Origin: Nocardia iowensis
Lineage (GTDB): Bacteria; Actinomycetota; Actinomycetes; Mycobacteriales; Mycobacteriaceae
Length of the DNA stretch: 64,000 bases
Assembly: GCF_019222765.1 (NCBI RefSeq)
Contig: NZ_CP078145.1
Span: 3,720,001-3,784,000, forward strand
Direction of reading: 5' to 3'
The notes beneath the pieces are model-generated. The model was not told where the DNA came from and searched no databases. It saw nothing but the letters and a program-made list of their open reading frames with translations. Below, one piece after another: positions 26,006-35,499 of this stretch. The number at the start of each line of letters is the position of its first letter. The first letter of the stretch is position 1. The translations under genes and the position numbers were made by a program.

Positions 26006-26469
26006 CCCAAGTGGTCAAGGTGTTCACGCCGATCAAGCGGGTTCCCACCGTGATCGGCAAAGCGCAGAACGGCCAACGACTGCCGTTCGGCCCATACACC
26101 CTGCCACAGGTCGTCGGCGGAATGGTCCTGCTACTGCTGACGTCGACGTGCGCCTTGACCTTTCCGTTCAACCCCGCGATCACCTTCGGTGTCGGTGTGC
26201 TGCTGACCGTGGCGACCGTGTTCGGTCTGGGCTTGATTCCCTATACCGGTGTCCGGCTGACTTCACGCGTGCTGTGGATCGGACGATTGATTCTCATCCG
26301 GCGGCCGGTTTCAGCCTCCGGTATAGCGGTGATTTCAGAGTCGGGACGCAACACGATGTACATCGACGAGAGCACCGTCCTGTTCGTGCCTCCGCCGATC
26401 CCGGGGGAGGGAGAGGGCACGGCCCGTTCGGGCATCGAGCGGTACGCCGAGCCCGAGGAGGTGCACTGA
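26002..26469 (+). CDS. VirB3/TcpE/PrgI-like membrane protein
   Basis: 155 residues, ATG 26002. Two closely spaced helices (about residues 37-80: VVGGMVLLLLTSTCALTF and GVGVLLTVATVFGLGLIPYT) follow a polar N-terminus with LPFGPYTLPQ. The C-terminal 60 residues are cytoplasmic. This resembles the small partner encoded immediately before VirB4-type ATPases in actinobacterial conjugation systems. The stop overlaps the ATPase start (TGATG). Confidence 0.65.
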   Translation: MTQVVKVFTPIKRVPTVIGKAQNGQRLPFGPYTLPQVVGGMVLLLLTSTCALTFPFNPAITFGVGVLLTVATVFGLGLIPYTGVRLTSRVLWIGRLILIRRPVSASGIAVISESGRNTMYIDESTVLFVPPPIPGEGEGTARSGIERYAEPEEVH

Positions 26470-28994
26470 TGCCGCTCGGACGAGATCTCCAGCCGACGGC
26501 CGCGCTTCGCGGCAATCTGCAGTTCACCCATGCCGGGCTGGTCACCGCGACCTACTTCATCAACCCGCTCGGCTACGGACTGCGCAGGGCCAGCGACAAA
26601 TTCGACGTCAAACTGGCCCACCACACGTTGATCAACAACCTGCCCAATGGTTCGCTGCTGCTCGGCATCCAGGCTCGGCGCGACATGGTCGACGTGCTGA
26701 GCAAAATGGTCGAGGGGGTGGAACTCGATGAGTGCGAGGACTACGCCGGAGAGGTAGTCGCCTGCTACGACCGGATCCATGCCATCGGGCCGCGCACGCG
26801 CATTCATCTGCTTTCGATTCCGGTCGGCATCACCAATTCCGGTATGTCAGGGGTGTCACGAATGTGGCGCGGTACCACCGCCGTTGATGCTACGGCGATC
26901 GCGCGAGCCGATCTCAAAACCTATGATGAGCAAGCGAATTCGATTCTGTCGAAGATCGGCGGCGAGTTCGATCCGGTTCCCGTGCCCGCGGCGCTGTTCA
27001 AATGGCTGTGGGAGCATCATCTGGCCCGTGGCGCGGACGACGACCTGGTCGCGCCACTGCGCGCCGGCGCGCTGAACGACGCCACCTCGGCAGTGTTCGG
27101 ATCGGCCGTGCTCGACGAAGGTGCGCAGGCCGACAGCAAGCGTCGGGTCCGGCCGTCGTTCGTGCCGATGATCAAGGTAGTGCGGCCGGACGCCGAACAC
27201 CGGCCCTCATATCAGGCAATGCTGACGCCGCGCTCATTTCCCTACGGGGGTATGGCTTTTCCCGGCGGCAGCGAATTCCTCACGATGACCGAGGGCATGC
27301 GGGAGGTTACGGTCGACTGGGGGATGCGGGTGTCTACCAGACCCGCCGAGCAGGTGCTGAAGAGCAACGAGGTGAATCTGCGCCGGTTGGGCGAGCAGAT
27401 GGATCAGCGTGACGTCGAGGTGTCCTTCGCGCAGAGCACATTGATGTCGAAAGCTCAGATGCTGGGCGAATACCACGAACATTTCGAGGTCAACGGCGGC
27501 GAATCGGAGGTCACCTTCACCACGGTGATCGCGGTCGGCGGACACTCGCGGGAGACGACGCAGGACGCGGTCAACACACTCAAGCGCAGGTACACGCGTT
27601 TTCAGGTCGAGCTGACGGCCCCGGTCGGCGCTCAGATCGATTTGTGGTCGATGCTGGTGCCGGGCAGTTCGCCGCGGCGCGCTTATGACGACTTCGCACA
27701 TATTATTCCGTCCGACATGTGGGCGGGTTTCGTGCCGTTCGTGTCCAACGAGGTTGGCGACGACAGCGGACCGGTCATCGGGGTCAATCTGCTGTCCGGA
27801 AACTTCGAGCCTATCCACTTCGGCATCATGGAGGCGGCGCTGCACGACTTGTCCGCCTCGTTCGCGGTCACCGGCGAACTCGGTTCCGGCAAGTCGTTTT
27901 TCCTCAAACTCATCGCGGTGCTCGTGCATGACATGGGCGGGCAGTTCCTGGCCATCGATCGCAGCCAGGTTGGCGAGTGGGCGCATTTCGCGGCCGCGAT
28001 CGACGACGCCGTCGTGATCGATCTGACCGACCCCTCGGTCTCGCTCGATCCGTTGCGCATGTTCGATCCGCGGATCGCGGGGGAGCGGGCGCTGGATTCG
28101 TTGCTGCCGTTGCTAGACCTGTCGCCGACCTCCGCCGCAGGGACGGCTGCGGGAAACCTGTTAAGTGTCAGGGGTCTTGCCGAGCATCGCATTCACAGCA
28201 TGCTTGATCTGGTACACGTTGCCCGGCGACTGCGGGACGCGGGCGGGACGGACGCCGACTACGCCGATCTGGCGATTCGGCTCGGCGCGATCGCGGACCG
28301 GGTGCCGGTCCTGTTCGATCCGACCTTGCCGACTTTGCGGCTAGACGCGGCGGCGACTGTTGTGCGCAGCCACAAGCTGGCGCTGCCTACGGCAGAGGAA
28401 CTCGTCACCCCGCATCTGTACAACCGGCTGCCACTGACCAAGCGACTGGGGTCCGCGCTGTACGAACTGGTCGGCGTCGCCGCCAGAGAGGCATTCCTCA
28501 CCGATAACGGACGTTTCGGGCTGCTGGTCGGCGACGAGGCACACCATTTCACGCAGACCCAGGTCGGTGCGGCGGTGACCTCGGATTTCAGCCGGGACGG
28601 CCGTAAGCATCTGGCCGCGATCGGGTTGGCCTCACACGATCCGGCAACCGACTTCCAGGGCGCGGCGCACAATCTGATTCCCAACCGGTTCGTATTCCGG
28701 CAGCGGGACGAGACGCTGGCGCGTAACAGTTTGGCGTGGCTGGGCGTCGATCTCAAGGAAGCGCCGTTCCTCCTCCAGATGCTGCGGGAGGAGACCTCGC
28801 CGCCGATCGGTCCGGGACGGCAAGTGCCGGAGGAGCGGCGAGGTGAGATGTTCATGCGGGACGCGCTGAACCGGATTGGGCGAGGGAAGGTCCTCGGTCC
28901 GGCGCGTTTGGATCGGGCGATGGCGATCGGTAGTACGCCGACATCGGCGGTCGGAACGCGGGTCGCCGAGCGGGACGGCCAGCGTGTGTCATGA
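26469..28994 (+). CDS. VirB4-like secretion ATPase (SCO6880-type)
   Basis: 841 residues from ATG 26469, coupled to the gene before. The N-terminal half (residues 1-440) is the VirB4/TraC adaptor region with TYFINPLGYGLRRAS and PYGGMAFPGGSEFLTMTEGM. The P-loop domain has Walker A TGELGSGKSFFLK near 470, VIDLTDPSVSLDPLRMFDP and Walker B LLVGDEAHHF near 690, then an arginine-rich end. It would power assembly or transport of the type IV-like channel at the inner membrane. No VirD4-type coupling ATPase is found in the window. Confidence 0.88.
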   Translation: MPLGRDLQPTAALRGNLQFTHAGLVTATYFINPLGYGLRRASDKFDVKLAHHTLINNLPNGSLLLGIQARRDMVDVLSKMVEGVELDECEDYAGEVVACYDRIHAIGPRTRIHLLSIPVGITNSGMSGVSRMWRGTTAVDATAIARADLKTYDEQANSILSKIGGEFDPVPVPAALFKWLWEHHLARGADDDLVAPLRAGALNDATSAVFGSAVLDEGAQADSKRRVRPSFVPMIKVVRPDAEHRPSYQAMLTPRSFPYGGMAFPGGSEFLTMTEGMREVTVDWGMRVSTRPAEQVLKSNEVNLRRLGEQMDQRDVEVSFAQSTLMSKAQMLGEYHEHFEVNGGESEVTFTTVIAVGGHSRETTQDAVNTLKRRYTRFQVELTAPVGAQIDLWSMLVPGSSPRRAYDDFAHIIPSDMWAGFVPFVSNEVGDDSGPVIGVNLLSGNFEPIHFGIMEAALHDLSASFAVTGELGSGKSFFLKLIAVLVHDMGGQFLAIDRSQVGEWAHFAAAIDDAVVIDLTDPSVSLDPLRMFDPRIAGERALDSLLPLLDLSPTSAAGTAAGNLLSVRGLAEHRIHSMLDLVHVARRLRDAGGTDADYADLAIRLGAIADRVPVLFDPTLPTLRLDAAATVVRSHKLALPTAEELVTPHLYNRLPLTKRLGSALYELVGVAAREAFLTDNGRFGLLVGDEAHHFTQTQVGAAVTSDFSRDGRKHLAAIGLASHDPATDFQGAAHNLIPNRFVFRQRDETLARNSLAWLGVDLKEAPFLLQMLREETSPPIGPGRQVPEERRGEMFMRDALNRIGRGKVLGPARLDRAMAIGSTPTSAVGTRVAERDGQRVS

Positions 28995-29947
28995 GCTCTG
29001 ACCAGGGTCCGAAAGTCGGCCAGATGCTGAAGTGGGGGCTGCTGGCCGCGTTGATCGTGTGTGGGTCGGGTTGTGGCGTAGTGCTGATGGTGGCGGGTTC
29101 GGTGGTGTCGATATCGGGGGCTGATTTCGAAGACCAGTGCGAAGCGGCATTGGGGCGGCCATCAGGCAGGGCGAACAGTACCGGGGGCGGTGTTCCACCC
29201 GGAGGGAGCAGTCCGACGGGCCTGTCAGTCATCCCGCCTACGAATCCTTATGCGGAGCTCACAATCGCCGCTGACGACAAAATCGTTTCCGACCGGCACC
29301 GTGCCTGTGTCTCCGCCATGCGGTCTGCCCCGCGCCAGCTGCCCCCACTGCAGAAAGCCAACGCGGGTGCGGCCGCCGCTTGCGCTGCCCGCCTTGCTGT
29401 CGGAGACAGTCCGCTTGCGCTGGTCCGTTTACGCGTGGTCGAGGGGGCGGGGACGGTCGACGGCCCCACCGCTGGGGCGTTCGGCCCGGCAGCGGCGGTC
29501 AGATATGTGGTCTACCAAGCGTCTGTTGCGAGCGCAACAGGTCGATGTGTCGAACCAGCCAGCACTCGCACCGGACACGAGGATCCAGTGCCCGAACATA
29601 CCGATTCCTCGTTCCGGCGGGTTGATAGCGACGTCGTTCGCCCAGGTCCATGCGGGCAAGCGTGGACCGTGGATCGGTCGGGTAATCCTGTCCCAAGGGT
29701 AGTGCTCCTGCCGCCCACTGTCGCCGAACAAGGAGTTTGCGGCCAGCGCGTAGATGCGGCGGCGATATCGGCTGGAGATCTCGTCTTCTGGGGGCATCGC
29801 AACAATGCCCCGACACGAGTCGGTATCGCTGTCGATCGGACCCAGCTGGTGACCGGTGATCCGACGACCGGAACTTTTGTGCTGCAGCAGATAACGTCCG
29901 GCGGCGATGTCCGGGTGAAGCGAGTGCTGGCGGGTGCGGGATGGTGA
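28991..29947 (+). CDS. Membrane-anchored NlpC/P60-like protein without catalytic Cys/His
   Basis: 318 residues, ATG 28991 overlapping the ATPase stop. One membrane segment near residues 14-38 (LKWGLLAALIVCGSGCGVVL). The outer part begins with a SLT/NlpC-companion-like helical zone (QKANAGAAAACAARLAVGDS). The end, ISAGDLVFWGHRNNAPTRVG followed by IAVDRTQLVTGD, follows the second half of NlpC/P60 domains. The usual DCSG nucleophile motif is absent and the catalytic His is Arg (PTRVG for PTHVG). It probably binds but does not cut peptidoglycan. It sits in the place where Gram-positive type IV operons carry a wall hydrolase. Confidence 0.6.
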   Translation: MSSDQGPKVGQMLKWGLLAALIVCGSGCGVVLMVAGSVVSISGADFEDQCEAALGRPSGRANSTGGGVPPGGSSPTGLSVIPPTNPYAELTIAADDKIVSDRHRACVSAMRSAPRQLPPLQKANAGAAAACAARLAVGDSPLALVRLRVVEGAGTVDGPTAGAFGPAAAVRYVVYQASVASATGRCVEPASTRTGHEDPVPEHTDSSFRRVDSDVVRPGPCGQAWTVDRSGNPVPRVVLLPPTVAEQGVCGQRVDAAAISAGDLVFWGHRNNAPTRVGIAVDRTQLVTGDPTTGTFVLQQITSGGDVRVKRVLAGAGW

Positions 29948-31386
29948 CAAGTACCGAACTCTGGTCTTCGGTCGAGACGCCGGACAACCCGCTGACACCA
30001 TGGTCGGCGCGAGGGGGACACGACCGTCCGGGTGCGCGGTCTCCATGGGCTGTGCCCGGGGCGGCGAACTCGCGTGACGCCTCGGCTGAGGAGGGCCAGT
30101 CGACCCAACCGTGGACCGGGTCGATGCCGGGTTCGCTTGGAACCCAAACGGGTTTGCCGTGGGGACAAGCCGGTGCGGTCCCCGAAGGGACCGCACGGGA
30201 TCGGCCGACTGATGCGGTGCCGGTTGCGGTCGGTGAGGATAGGTCGGTGATCGCCGCGCCGACTTCGGCCCTGACGCTCGCCGCACAGGCTGGGACTGGA
30301 CAGACCCCTGCAGCTGCGGCCGCGCCGGCCGGGTTCCCACGCACGCCGCGTGCGGAAAGCGCCGGGTCACCGCAAGGGTGGCCGACCGAGCCGCTGCGGA
30401 TGCTTGCGGACCGCGCTCCGTTGACCGTCGCACCACCGTTGATCGGACCGACTGGTGCAAAGGGCGCCGGTGTCGCCGTTGAGCCCGCCCACGGTGGCGC
30501 GACAGCTGGCGATATCGCCGTCGCGACGTCGTCGCAAGCACTGCGCACGTTGCAGGCGCTGGCCGCGATGTACGGCAGTGGTGCCGCGAAACAGCTTGCA
30601 GCGCAGCGACTGTGGGAACAGTCTTCAGCGAATGGTGCTTCCGGCGCGACTGCGGACGCGATCGCGGCAGCCGGACTGTCGTACAGCGATTCCGCCGTGA
30701 CCTTCAACGACCTGGATGGACAACTGAGAGGTCAGCTCGACGCGCTCTCGGAGCGGAACCAGGTCGATCAGCTGACTTTCGATCAGATTCTGCGCAATGT
30801 CGAAGTCGCACTGGCCAGGCTCGGACCCGCCGCCGATACTCCGCAAGGACGTCAGCAGGTCAATGGAATACTCATCGTCGCACTGCGACAGGCCCAACTC
30901 GTCGTCGCGACGGGCCAGGCCAACGCGGCCGCCACCGCCGCGGCTGTCGATCGCCTCACCAGACGCTTCGCGCAGAGCGTCCCAGCACCGGGTAGCCCAG
31001 TTGCCCGGCCCGGCGGCCGTATGCCAGGCGGACAGGTAGGGCAGTGGATTCAGCAGGCGCTCGGGGTCCTCCAGCGCATGGGCTACGACATCAACAGAAT
31101 CGATCCTGAAGCGATCGGGATCATCATTAAACACGAATCGAGCGGAAATCCGAATGCCGTCAACAACTGGGACAGCAATGCCAAGAAGGGAACTCCGTCC
31201 AAGGGCCTGATGCAGACTATTGGCCCAACCTTCGAGCGGTGGGCTGCGCCGGGGCATCGCAATATCTTCAACCCGGTAGACAACATTGTCGCCGGGGTTC
31301 GCTACGCGATCAATCGCTACGGGTCGGTGAGCAATGTACCCGGAGTGCGCGCGGTGCGCAGCGGCCGAAAGTACGTGTGGTACTGA
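29941..31386 (+). CDS. Lytic transglycosylase-like protein with DUF4226-like helical domain (copy 1)
   Basis: 481 residues; ATG 29941 overlaps the preceding gene. Residues 1-190 are Pro/Ala/Gly-rich and disordered. Residues 190-345 form a helical domain ([16 protein letters not shown], then [37 protein letters not shown]) shared with four other proteins of the locus. The C-terminus is an SLT domain: [14 protein letters not shown] with the catalytic Glu, then [11 protein letters not shown] and [20 protein letters not shown]. It has no signal peptide, so export may use the locus's own machine. A tandem copy follows. Confidence 0.85.
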   Translation: MVTSTELWSSVETPDNPLTPWSARGGHDRPGARSPWAVPGAANSRDASAEEGQSTQPWTGSMPGSLGTQTGLPWGQAGAVPEGTARDRPTDAVPVAVGEDRSVIAAPTSALTLAAQAGTGQTPAAAAAPAGFPRTPRAESAGSPQGWPTEPLRMLADRAPLTVAPPLIGPTGAKGAGVAVEPAHGGATAGDIAVATSSQALRTLQALAAMYGSGAAKQLAAQRLWEQSSANGASGATADAIAAAGLSYSDSAVTFNDLDGQLRGQLDALSERNQVDQLTFDQILRNVEVALARLGPAADTPQGRQQVNGILIVALRQAQLVVATGQANAAATAAAVDRLTRRFAQSVPAPGSPVARPGGRMPGGQVGQWIQQALGVLQRMGYDINRIDPEAIGIIIKHESSGNPNAVNNWDSNAKKGTPSKGLMQTIGPTFERWAAPGHRNIFNPVDNIVAGVRYAINRYGSVSNVPGVRAVRSGRKYVWY

Positions 31387-31387
31387 G

Positions 31388-32578
31388 ATGGTCGCCCCTA
31401 CCGTGCCCAGCGCACCCGCCGACACGCGAACGAACAACGCGCGACGCGGACGGAGCGGAGCGACGAGCACGTCTTCTGACAGTAGCGAGGTGAGCCAGAA
31501 ACATGCGGCGGCGCCGGTGGTTTCGACGGGTACACCGGCAAACCCGGCCCTCGCTGCCCCCGGCGCCGTCCCGATGTCCGTCGAACCGGCAGCCGAATCA
31601 CGGCGTGGGTCAACTGTTTCCCGACCCGGCCCGGAATCCTCCGTCTCGCTGCCCGGTTCGGAGGGGCCTTTCTTCGCGGCGGCGCTGCAAGCGCTCGCCG
31701 CGATTGCCGGTCAATACGGAAGCGGTGCGCCGACTGTGGATACAGGCCGGCCGCCGGGACCTCCCAGCGGGCCACCGGAAGGGCCGGTGCTCTGGGATGG
31801 TGCGGCGTGGGGGCAGTATCAGGCATTGCAGCACAACACCTCCCGGCAGGCGGATGCGCTGCGGAACCTGAACGTCGAGCTGGGGCAGTTGCTCGGCGGC
31901 GCGGCAACGACTACTACCCAGGGGCGCGCTGCAATCGGTTCGATTGTCGCGGAGGTCAATACAGCCTTGACCGCGCTCGGCCCGGTGGCGAACACCGCCG
32001 CTGGACGACAACTGCTGATCAGCACGCTCGACAACGCGCTGCGGCAGGCCGGAACCGTTCTCGGTGGCGGTCAACTGGCCGCCGCTGTCACCGCTGATCA
32101 GGTTGAGCGGCTGGCCGACCGCTATCGGAGGGAGTCTCGCGATTCGCCATCGCCGCGGCGCCGGGCTCTTGGTGCCGATTCCGGTCGCCGCGCTGACGGA
32201 CCGCCCCGGACCCGTCCGTCCGGACAGCAGGGCCAATGGATCGGAGAGGCGCTGCGTGTGCTGGCCGCCCACGGCTACGACATCAGCCGGATCGATCCCG
32301 CCGACATTGCGGCGATTATCCAACACGAATCGGGCGGCAACCCGCACGCGATCAATCTGTGGGACAGCAATGCCGCCGCCGGGATCCCTTCCAAAGGGTT
32401 GATGCAAACAATCGACCCGACCTTCAACGCGCATTCCCTACCAGGACACCGCGATATCTGGAACCCGGTCGACAACATTATTGCCGGAGTCCGGTATTCG
32501 ATCGACCGATATGGGTCGGTCAGCAACGTGCCGGGAATTGTGCAGTTGCGGGGTGGGGGCGGCTATGTCGGCTACTGA
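31388..32578 (+). CDS. Lytic transglycosylase-like protein with DUF4226-like helical domain (copy 2)
   Basis: 396 residues, ATG 31388 one base after the stop of copy 1. Same architecture with a shorter disordered head: helical domain ([39 protein letters not shown]) and an SLT domain with [16 protein letters not shown] and [11 protein letters not shown]. The SLT parts of the two copies are nearly collinear, while heads and helical domains have diverged, so this is an old tandem duplication kept by selection. No signal peptide. Its end overlaps the next gene by 14 bases. Confidence 0.85.
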   Translation: MVAPTVPSAPADTRTNNARRGRSGATSTSSDSSEVSQKHAAAPVVSTGTPANPALAAPGAVPMSVEPAAESRRGSTVSRPGPESSVSLPGSEGPFFAAALQALAAIAGQYGSGAPTVDTGRPPGPPSGPPEGPVLWDGAAWGQYQALQHNTSRQADALRNLNVELGQLLGGAATTTTQGRAAIGSIVAEVNTALTALGPVANTAAGRQLLISTLDNALRQAGTVLGGGQLAAAVTADQVERLADRYRRESRDSPSPRRRALGADSGRRADGPPRTRPSGQQGQWIGEALRVLAAHGYDISRIDPADIAAIIQHESGGNPHAINLWDSNAAAGIPSKGLMQTIDPTFNAHSLPGHRDIWNPVDNIIAGVRYSIDRYGSVSNVPGIVQLRGGGGYVGY

Positions 32579-34892
32579 TCCCGACCTCCCCGGCAGGGGG
32601 CAGACCTCATTGTCGTCCGGAAATCGCTCAACCATACTTTCCGCTTTGACACCGTCCGCGGGCAGTCGGCCGCACGGGCCGGTATTCCGTTGGGACGACA
32701 TGGATCCGGCACGATGGCATCCGTGCTCAGTGTTGCAACGAGTCCGGGAGTGGATCACAGCGAAGCGGTGGCGCCGCAGAATCGCCTGGGTACTGCTCAG
32801 CTTCGTCGTGTTGTTCGTTGTCCCGGCGATCGTCGGCGCGGTGGCGGTGGCTCGCGGCGTAACCGGAGAGGGTGGTGCCTCCCAGATTCACGGACTCGCT
32901 TGGACGAATGTTCGGGACTCGTCGGGAGTTCCGGTGTCGAGCTACTTGCTCGCTACCGATCAAGGTAGTGTGCTGGAACCGCTGACGACGATCATCTGCG
33001 TTCTGCTCAATCTCGAATTCATCGGTTACCTCACGATTCAGACGACCGCGATCTGGTTGATCGGGGAAGTGTACGAGTTGCGTTGGTTGGACTGGGCTGC
33101 CAAGGCGACGCAGGGCGGGCTCGAGGATCTGGCGAGCGTGTTGGGACACCCGATCGTGATGACGGCCGCGGCGACGGTGGGGGCGTTTTGTGTGGCCTGG
33201 TTCATTGCGCGGGGATTCCAGGCGAAGGCGGCCAGGCAGGTGGCGGTGATGCTCGCGGTTGCGGTGCTCGGTCCGGTGCTGCTGGCCGATCCGCTGGCAC
33301 CGGTGTACGGACCCATGATGCAGGGGCGTGATGTCGGTGTATCGGTGGCGGCGGGGTTGTCCGGAGATTCGGCACCCAATCCGCTCGGGGTCATGGCGGA
33401 TTTGCAGGCTGGGATGGCTGATCTCCTACGCCTGCAGGTGCAGATACACAACTTCGGGCATTCGGTGGACCGCAACGAGTCGTGCCGCATGGTGTGGTCG
33501 TCGGCGGTGCTCGCCGGCGACGCCGACGCAGTCAAGGAGGGGATGCGGACGTGTGGCGATTCGGCGGCCTTCGCCAGTGCACAGAACCCGACGATGGGGC
33601 AGGTTGGGACCGGGCTACTACTCCTTTTTTTCGCGGTGGGACAGTTGCTCTTCGCCGGATACACCTCGTATAACGTGCTCAGGGCGGGCCTTGATGGCCT
33701 GTTCTACGTGGCGAAAGCAATTGTCGGTGTCACGGTGGGCGGCTACATTTACGGGGCACCACAGACGGGTCTGATTAAAGATGGCCTCGGATTTCTGACC
33801 GCCATTCTGAAGGTTGCGTCCGTCCTGATTTTCTCTGCGCTCTATCTTCGCATCCAGACAAATATGGCGCGGAACGCGGAAGGGCAGGTGATCGCGGTTT
33901 TGTTCATGGCCACATTGATCCAGTTCGTCGCGATCGTGCAGATGTGGCGGTTGAGGGAAGGTCTCAACCGTGGCGCCGACTGGTTCAGTGACCGGTTCGC
34001 GTCCGCAATTCAGGGAGGTGGCGCAGTCGCCGGGTCGGGCGGCGGCAGAGCGCTGGGGATGGGGCCGGAGTCGGCGGCTATCCCTGGACTCGGGTTCCTC
34101 GCCGCACTCACCGCACTCAATACGTTGAACGCCTCACCGGCGCTCGGTTGGCTGTGGGCCGGGACGCCCAATCCGCTCAACCCATTGTCACGCAAGAAGA
34201 AGACGATCGACACGATCAACGCCCAACGGTTCCCCTGGCAGCTGCAAGAGGCAAAGATGCAGCATTTGAGCCGGATGGGTGCGATAGAGGAAGCGAGGGA
34301 GCGCGCGGCAAACGATGGTGGCTTCGATACCGCCCTTGGTGTAGCCAGCGCCTACGAAAGGCTCCTGGACCTGGAAGTCTCCAACGAGCTCAGAATCGGC
34401 ATGTTGGAGGTGTCGGGAGCCACGCGTGCGGCGGCCCGCGCCGCACGGATCGCGGCCAGCGTCGAAAGCCGCAGCAACAAACGAAACATGATGGGGTACG
34501 ACCCGGTTCAGCGCGCTATCGCGTCTGCCCTGGCAATCGATGGGCATGCTGAATATGCCGATCCCACCGCCCTTGCCGCCCGAGCTGTCGTGTCCGCGCG
34601 ATTCGCAGAGGCAAGTTCGCGCGTAAGTGACCCCGCAAAGGTGAACGAGGCGCAAGCCGCTTACTTCTTGGCTAATCCTGATCGGAAGAGAAAGGATTGG
34701 GAGAAATTGAACGACGAAACGCGCTGGGAGATCGGTCGCCGTGCAGCTCAGGCGCACAGTTTGGCGGCTTATAACTACTACTTGGAGCCCAGTGACATCA
34801 ATCTCAGAATGTTGCAGCAGACCACCAATAGGCTGTCTACCCTCGATCACCTCGACATCGGTACAGAAGGTAAGGATCCGTGGGACGAGTAA
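32565..34892 (+). CDS. VirB6/TrbL-like polytopic membrane protein
   Basis: 775 residues from ATG 32565, inside the end of copy 2. After a basic cytoplasmic head there are about eight membrane helices between residues 75 and 495, for example [40 protein letters not shown] and [15 protein letters not shown]. Then comes a long, charged, helical cytoplasmic tail of about 280 residues. In SCO6880-type systems a protein of this size and topology follows the ATPase and forms the channel core. The family was not confirmed by search. It is the last gene of the type IV-like block. Confidence 0.72.
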   Translation: MSATDPDLPGRGQTSLSSGNRSTILSALTPSAGSRPHGPVFRWDDMDPARWHPCSVLQRVREWITAKRWRRRIAWVLLSFVVLFVVPAIVGAVAVARGVTGEGGASQIHGLAWTNVRDSSGVPVSSYLLATDQGSVLEPLTTIICVLLNLEFIGYLTIQTTAIWLIGEVYELRWLDWAAKATQGGLEDLASVLGHPIVMTAAATVGAFCVAWFIARGFQAKAARQVAVMLAVAVLGPVLLADPLAPVYGPMMQGRDVGVSVAAGLSGDSAPNPLGVMADLQAGMADLLRLQVQIHNFGHSVDRNESCRMVWSSAVLAGDADAVKEGMRTCGDSAAFASAQNPTMGQVGTGLLLLFFAVGQLLFAGYTSYNVLRAGLDGLFYVAKAIVGVTVGGYIYGAPQTGLIKDGLGFLTAILKVASVLIFSALYLRIQTNMARNAEGQVIAVLFMATLIQFVAIVQMWRLREGLNRGADWFSDRFASAIQGGGAVAGSGGGRALGMGPESAAIPGLGFLAALTALNTLNASPALGWLWAGTPNPLNPLSRKKKTIDTINAQRFPWQLQEAKMQHLSRMGAIEEARERAANDGGFDTALGVASAYERLLDLEVSNELRIGMLEVSGATRAAARAARIAASVESRSNKRNMMGYDPVQRAIASALAIDGHAEYADPTALAARAVVSARFAEASSRVSDPAKVNEAQAAYFLANPDRKRKDWEKLNDETRWEIGRRAAQAHSLAAYNYYLEPSDINLRMLQQTTNRLSTLDHLDIGTEGKDPWDE

Positions 34893-34964
34893 CGGGTCGG
34901 TCCAGGCGTCCGCTCTGCGCCAGCGGTCGTCGAAACGAGTGCCAGCCTGTATTCGCTGAACTAA

Positions 34965-34981
34965 TCCCCAGGGGTGGGAAT
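34965..34981 (+). promoter_or_regulatory. CCC...GGGAAT motif, second copy
   Basis: TCCCCAGGGGTGGGAAT lies in the 139-base gap before the gene at 35032. It shares the twelve bases CCCAGGGGTGGG exactly with the element before eccA (53048). Confidence 0.5.
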
Positions 34982-35031
34982 CATCGAGAATAGGGGAGTG
35001 GACGGCCGATCCGGACGGAGCAGGTGATCGT

Positions 35032-35499
35032 ATGGCGGAGTTCCTCGGCCTGGGATGGCAGGACTTGATCGTCGGCGGGGTAAGTGGAGCAGCATTTTTG
35101 GTCGGCGGACCGGTTGGTGGGGCCATCGCGGGTGCCGCCGTGGGCGGGGCGCTGGGATGGGCGACGACGGGAAGTTTTGGGGAGGGGTGCAAAGCAGCCC
35201 TGGTCAACGGTGCGTTCGGCGCTATCCCGGGTGGGGTGCTCGGCGGTGCCACCAAGGGCCTGGTGGGAGGAGGTGCCAAGGCGCTGGCCAATAGTTTCAC
35301 GGCGAATAATGTCAAGCAAATTGTTCCGGATGTGGCATTGGGTTTCAAGGACAGGTTGCTCAATTCGCGCAATTTGATGGTACGCCCAGGCGTAGGCACC
35401 GTGGCCACCGGTCTCGGTACTGCCTACAGCGGTCCCGGTCAGCGCAAATATTGGGGAGTCGGAAGTCTTCCCACCGTACCCATCGGTAACGGTGCGTGA
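35032..35499 (+). CDS. Glycine-zipper-rich hydrophobic protein
   Basis: 155 residues, ATG 35032 with GGAGCAGGTG upstream. Residues 12-90 are a run of Gly/Ala-rich hydrophobic helices (VGGPVGGAIAGAAVGGALGW, GGVLGGATKGLVGGGAK), as in pore-forming or pre-toxin segments of secreted toxins. The last third is polar (VRPGVGTVATGLGTAYSGPG). No signal peptide. It starts the second block, overlaps the next start by 8 bases, and could be an exported substrate or a membrane part of the machine. No family recognised. Confidence 0.6.
   Translation: MAEFLGLGWQDLIVGGVSGAAFLVGGPVGGAIAGAAVGGALGWATTGSFGEGCKAALVNGAFGAIPGGVLGGATKGLVGGGAKALANSFTANNVKQIVPDVALGFKDRLLNSRNLMVRPGVGTVATGLGTAYSGPGQRKYWGVGSLPTVPIGNGA

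Noticed and set aside
25959..26468. N-terminal extension of the VirB4-like frame to 1011 residues
   Set aside because: The extension overlaps the VirB3-like gene in another frame and has an Arg-rich non-family sequence; ATG 26469 is coupled to the preceding stop and begins the family region.
24697..34892. Whether the type IV-like block is an integrated conjugative element
   Set aside because: No integrase, relaxase, coupling protein, attachment repeats or tRNA boundary could be seen in the window; kept as a question for the flanks.
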